Assembly: GCA_902762565.1 (NCBI GenBank)
Contig: CACWOS010000005.1
Span: forward strand, 1-64,000
Source of the DNA: an uncultured Prevotellaceae bacterium
Lineage (GTDB): Bacteria > Bacteroidota > Bacteroidia > Bacteroidales > Bacteroidaceae
DNA: 64,000 nt
Direction of reading: 5' to 3'
The translations under genes were made by a program, and so were the position numbers. Below the pieces are notes generated by a model. It made no database searches. It was not told the origin of the DNA and saw nothing but the letters and a program-made list of their open reading frames with translations. Shown piece after piece: positions 60,704-64,000 of the stretch (position 1 is the stretch's first letter; each line of letters begins with the position of its first letter).

Positions 60704-61592
60704 ATTGTGCAATGTATTTTAGTATTTCTTTTTGGTCGTCAGGATTAAACCACTTCATTTCGGAATCACGCTTATACCACGTCAACTGCTTGCGGGCATA
60801 ACGCCGCGTGTTGCCCTTCATGCGTTCTATGGCTTCCTCCAGAGTCCATCTTCCATCCATATAGTCGAACATCTCTTTGTAGCCTACTGTATTCAAAGCA
60901 TTCAGATGTCTCTGATTATATAGGGATTGTGCCTCTTCCAACAGTCCCCTTTCCATCATCTCGTCTACGCGCGCGTTAATCCTATTATATAATATATTGC
61001 GCTCACGGTTCAGTCCTATCTTAACAATGCGGAAAGGACGTGCTTTCTTTTCTTGCTTGCGGAAAGAAGTATAAGTCTGACCTGTTTGATAACAAATCTC
61101 CAACGCGTGAATCACACGTCTATAGTTCTGTTTGTCTACAATCTGATAGTGTTCTGGGTCCAAACGCTTCAAGTCTTTGCAAAGGACTTCAAGTCCTTCC
61201 TCCTGATAGCGTCGTTTCATCTCCTCGCGGATGTCATCACGAATGGTGGGAATGTCGTCAATCCCATTACATACGGCATCTATGTACATCATTGAACCAC
61301 CCGACAGCACCTGTATGTTGTGTGTCTTGAACTGGTTCTCTAACAGTTCCAGCACCTCTTGCTCATACATCGAGGCATTATAGTAGTCGCTAATGCTCTT
61401 GGTTCCTACGAAATAATGCTTGGCAGCCTGTAACTGTTCGTCAGTAGGTGCCGCAGTACCAATCTTCAGTTCACGATAGATTTGCCTGGAGTCTGCATTG
61501 ATTACAGGAATGCCATAGCGTTGAGCAATCTCAATGGTGAGAGCAGTCTTGCCAACAGCTGTAGGTCCAGTGATGACAATGAGTGTGCCCAT
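60687..61592 (-). CDS. miaA: tRNA dimethylallyltransferase
   Basis: A 301-aa enzyme adding a dimethylallyl group to A37 of UNN-reading tRNAs. The P-loop is [13 protein letters not shown], followed by [33 protein letters not shown] and [15 protein letters not shown]. Its ATG shares a base with the lpxA stop (TAATG), so translation is probably coupled. Confidence 0.97.
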   Translation of the reverse strand: MGTLIVITGPTAVGKTALTIEIAQRYGIPVINADSRQIYRELKIGTAAPTDEQLQAAKHYFVGTKSISDYYNASMYEQEVLELLENQFKTHNIQVLSGGSMMYIDAVCNGIDDIPTIRDDIREEMKRRYQEEGLEVLCKDLKRLDPEHYQIVDKQNYRRVIHALEICYQTGQTYTSFRKQEKKARPFRIVKIGLNRERNILYNRINARVDEMMERGLLEEAQSLYNQRHLNALNTVGYKEMFDYMDGRWTLEEAIERMKGNTRRYARKQLTWYKRDSEMKWFNPDDQKEILKYIAQYELLR

Positions 61593-62362
61593 TAACGTAT
61601 TACACCACGCTTTGATGACTCGATAAACGAGCAGATGTATTCAACCTCTTTCGAGTCAGGATACTTGGTACGTGCTTCAGCGATACCATCCTTCAATACA
61701 CCTTGTGCATAGATAATGCGATAGGCATCATGGATGGCTTCGATGGTCTCGTTGCTAAATCCGCGACGACGCAGTCCGATGAGGTTGACGCCAGCATAGC
61801 GGATAGGTTCTTTGCCTGCAATGACGTAGGGAGGTATGTCTTGTGATGTGCGACTACCACCTTGGAACATAATATAGCTGCCCACACGAATGAACTGGTG
61901 GAACAGACAACATGCAGAGATGATAGCATAGTCGTCAATCTCTACCTCACCAGCAATTTTCGTCGAGTTGCCAATGATGCAACCATTGCCAATCACGCAG
62001 TCGTGTGCAATATGCATATTTTCCATCAGAAGGTTGCCGTTGCCCACTACTGTCTTGCCTTTCGAAGCTGTACCTCGACTAATAGTAACATTCTCGCGAA
62101 TCGAATTGTTGTCACCAATCTCGCAAGTCGTTTCTTCACCTTGGAACTTCAAGTCCTGAGGCTTGGTAGAAATGCTGGCACCTGGAAAAAACTCATTGCC
62201 GTTACCAATGCGAGCGCCAAAGTGGATGGTCACATTGTTCAGAAACTTATTGTTGTCGCCAATAACGACATTCTTATCTATCACGCAGAAGGGACCAATA
62301 ACATTGTTGTCGCCCAACTTCGCTTCTGGGTCTACTACTGCTAAGGGATGAATATTGTTCAT
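61592..62362 (-). CDS. lpxA: UDP-N-acetylglucosamine acyltransferase
   Basis: A 256-aa left-handed beta-helix enzyme that adds the first acyl chain in lipid A synthesis. Hexapeptide repeats run through about residues 1-190 ([38 protein letters not shown]). The catalytic His lies in [13 protein letters not shown]. The C-terminal helical domain includes [20 protein letters not shown]. It follows lpxC/fabZ after 31 bp, which contain a 7-bp repeat array. Confidence 0.97.
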   Translation of the reverse strand: MNNIHPLAVVDPEAKLGDNNVIGPFCVIDKNVVIGDNNKFLNNVTIHFGARIGNGNEFFPGASISTKPQDLKFQGEETTCEIGDNNSIRENVTISRGTASKGKTVVGNGNLLMENMHIAHDCVIGNGCIIGNSTKIAGEVEIDDYAIISACCLFHQFIRVGSYIMFQGGSRTSQDIPPYVIAGKEPIRYAGVNLIGLRRRGFSNETIEAIHDAYRIIYAQGVLKDGIAEARTKYPDSKEVEYICSFIESSKRGVIR

Positions 62363-62396
62363 TTACCGATTTACTTATTACAATTTACCAAATTTA
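62362..62396. repeat. 7-bp repeat array between lpxC/fabZ and lpxA
   Basis: Degenerate 7-mers TTTACCG, ATTTACT, TATTACA, ATTTACC, AAATTTA, filling the spacer. Confidence 0.55.
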
Positions 62397-63776
62397 CTTG
62401 TTCTTTACAATTTGAGCTGTGAAGGTAGCCTCTGCCACCACATGGTCGCCTACGAAGATGTAGCCTTTCATCGACGAGATGCCGTGACGGACAGGAGCGA
62501 GCAAGTCCACTTTGAAAATCAGCGTGTCGCCAGGTACCACTTTCTGACGGAATTTTACGTCGTCAATCTTCATGAAATAGGTACTCCAGCGCTCAGGTTC
62601 CTCCAACGTATTCAGCACCAGCAATCCACCACACTGTGCCATCGCCTCAATCTGCAACACGCCAGGCATCACAGGCTCTTCAGGGAAGTGTCCCTGGAAG
62701 AATGGTTCGTTGGATGTGACATTTTTGATACCAACAATGGTGTTGGCACCTAATGAGATGACTTTATCCACCAACTGCATAGGATAGCGGTGGGGTAGGA
62801 GCTCACGAATCTTGTTCACGTCCATGACTGGTTCCTCGTTAGGATCGTAGATAGGAGCCTGGATTTCGTGCTTACGAATCTCCTTGCGCATCTGACGAGC
62901 AAACTTGTTGTTGATGGTATGACCTGGACGAGTGGCAATGATACGTCCCTTGATGGGTTTACCAATCAGAGCCATATCGCCGATGACGTCGAGCAGTTTA
63001 TGACGTGTACACTCGTTTTCCCATACCAATGGTTTGTGTTGGATGTAGCCGAGTTCCGTAGCATCACGATGCTCAACACCCAGCATATCGGCTAGCTGGT
63101 CGAGCTGCTCCTGTGAAATCTGACGTTCGTAGATGACGATAGCATTATCCATGTCACCACCTTTGATAAGGTTGGCCTGCAGTAGAGGCTGGATGTCACG
63201 TACAAAGACAAAAGTACGTGCTGCTGCAATCTCTGTTACGAACTGTTCGGTTTTATCGAGGGATGCGAACTGTGAATTGATGAATTTCGATTCAAACGAA
63301 CACATGGCCGTCAGCGAGAATTCTTCATCAGGCAGGATCGTAATACATGATCCAGTGTTTTCGTCCTTTACCTCAATCTTCTTGCGGATGACGTACCAAT
63401 CTTTGGGAGCATTCTGCTCTTCGACACCCACTTCTTTGATTTTTTCTACATATTGGATAGCGGAACCATCGAGAATGGGGAATTCAGGACCGTTGACCTG
63501 CATCAGACAGTTGTCAATTCCTAGTGCATAGAGCGCTGCCAGTCCGTGTTCTACAGTAGAAACGCGTGCATCGCCCTTACCTAATACGGTGCCACGCTGT
63601 GTGTCGATGACATTTTCTGCGATAGCCTCAATCACGGGTTCGCCTTCCAAGTCGATGCGCTTGATTTTATATCCAGTATTTTCAGGAGCAGGATTAAAGG
63701 TTACTGTCAGATTAAGCCCCGTATGCAGTCCCTTGCCAAAAAGCGAAAAACTGCCTTTCAGTGTTTTTTGTTTCAT
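62394..63776 (-). CDS. lpxC/fabZ: Fused LpxC deacetylase and FabZ dehydratase
   Basis: A 460-aa bifunctional protein. LpxC (about residues 1-310) removes acetate from UDP-acyl-GlcNAc, the committed lipid A step; its zinc site is in STVEHGLAAL and HKLLDVIGDMALIGKP, with RPGHTINNKFARQM carrying the catalytic His. FabZ (about 315-460) dehydrates 3-hydroxyacyl-ACP; its motif is QGHFPEEPVMPGVLQIEAMA. The fusion is known from Bacteroidota. It starts 3 nt after lpxD. Confidence 0.97.
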   Translation of the reverse strand: MKQKTLKGSFSLFGKGLHTGLNLTVTFNPAPENTGYKIKRIDLEGEPVIEAIAENVIDTQRGTVLGKGDARVSTVEHGLAALYALGIDNCLMQVNGPEFPILDGSAIQYVEKIKEVGVEEQNAPKDWYVIRKKIEVKDENTGSCITILPDEEFSLTAMCSFESKFINSQFASLDKTEQFVTEIAAARTFVFVRDIQPLLQANLIKGGDMDNAIVIYERQISQEQLDQLADMLGVEHRDATELGYIQHKPLVWENECTRHKLLDVIGDMALIGKPIKGRIIATRPGHTINNKFARQMRKEIRKHEIQAPIYDPNEEPVMDVNKIRELLPHRYPMQLVDKVISLGANTIVGIKNVTSNEPFFQGHFPEEPVMPGVLQIEAMAQCGGLLVLNTLEEPERWSTYFMKIDDVKFRQKVVPGDTLIFKVDLLAPVRHGISSMKGYIFVGDHVVAEATFTAQIVKNK

Positions 63777-63779
63777 ATC

Positions 63780-64000
63780 TTATTGTAGTTTCTTTTTCAG
63801 TTCGTCTATCTCGCGCTGCATAGCTGCTATCTGGCGATACATGTCGGGCAACTTGGCATCAAGGGCTCTGGCCTTGAAATACATCTTCGGATTGACGGCA
63901 GGTGAACCTATCAAGGTCTCACCGTTACCCTTGGTATTGCCTATGACGCCACACTGAGCTCCTACCATTGTCTTGTCTGCAACTTGGATGTGACCTGCGA
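63780..64000 (-). CDS. lpxD: UDP-3-O-acylglucosamine N-acyltransferase, C-terminal part (partial)
   Basis: The last 73 residues of LpxD, which adds the second acyl chain in lipid A synthesis; the rest lies beyond the window. The end of the left-handed beta-helix is visible (MVGAQCGVIGNTKGNGETL, IGSPAVNP), followed by the C-terminal helix (MYRQIAAMQREIDELKKKLQ). It is the first gene seen of the lpxD-lpxC/fabZ-lpxA run. The internal ATG at 63968 is not the true start. Confidence 0.92.
   Translation of the reverse strand, partial: AGHIQVADKTMVGAQCGVIGNTKGNGETLIGSPAVNPKMYFKARALDAKLPDMYRQIAAMQREIDELKKKLQ

Overview
The window looks like chromosomal DNA of a member of the Bacteroidota, order Bacteroidales, most likely a Prevotella-type (Prevotellaceae) gut or rumen anaerobe. 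The reasons are: many promoters with the Bacteroidota -7 motif TAnnTTTG; a fused lpxC/fabZ gene; type III glutamine synthetase; an oxygen-independent ribonucleotide reductase (nrdDG); a reverse rubrerythrin; DUF4270 and stand-alone GT5-domain proteins; a TonB-dependent receptor with a long Prevotella-type leader; and plant-polysaccharide enzymes (GH10 xylanase, GH127 arabinofuranosidase, CE12 esterase). Genus assignment is inference. I see no rRNA, tRNA, CRISPR array, intact insertion sequence or prophage.

Layout. 0-0.7 kb: the 3' end of an unidentified gene and an M15 peptidase, possibly the edge of a small mobile or phage-like module. 0.7-7.9 kb: mltG and a TonB receptor leftward; malQ, a HAD phosphatase and an M15-type peptidase rightward. 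7.9-15.4 kb, leftward: xylanase, glnN, aguB, ade. 15.5-18.8 kb: a divergent pair, an LPP20-like protein and a PEGA/FGE-like protein. 18.8-25.1 kb: aguA, then a rightward run of a minimal ABC ATPase, a small membrane protein, nrdD, nrdG, pyrK and pyrD. 25.1-31.6 kb: sensor kinase, a PurF-like protein, a Nif3-like protein, a zinc-ribbon coiled-coil protein, an HSDR_N nuclease-like protein and a cyclophilin. 31.6-32.6 kb: about 1 kb of non-coding DNA rich in repeats, dyads and promoters. 32.6-38.1 kb: GH127, holA, a 770-bp AT-rich gap, an XRE regulator and a lipoprotein. 38.2-43.98 kb: rpiB, tkt, then AraC-DPP3-AlkD-like. 44-48.2 kb: Fur-type regulator, purA, hisS, CE12 esterase. 48.3-52.6 kb: rubrerythrin, beta-helix lipoprotein, UvrD-type helicase. 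52.7-56.5 kb: a 43-aa gene, DUF4270 and a GT5 domain leftward; panC-panD rightward. 56.5-64 kb: a leftward envelope operon lpxD-lpxC/fabZ-lpxA-miaA-PBP1A-Pif1-like helicase.

The genes mostly serve core metabolism: lipid A and peptidoglycan synthesis, purine and pyrimidine synthesis, anaerobic dNTP supply, pantothenate, the agmatine-putrescine pathway (aguA and aguB, 5 kb apart) and glycan use.

The most unusual signal is a set of degenerate 7-bp tandem repeats, in about three sequence families, scattered between genes and inside coding sequence (TonB receptor, malQ, aguA, AlkD-like). Other points worth checking: a PurF-like protein without the catalytic cysteine, a 12-bp hairpin closing on a start codon, an ABC ATPase without a signature motif, a promoter-driven candidate RNA at 31.7 kb, large intergenic palindromes, and a 43-aa gene directly behind the DUF4270 gene. 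No complete new multi-gene system is evident.
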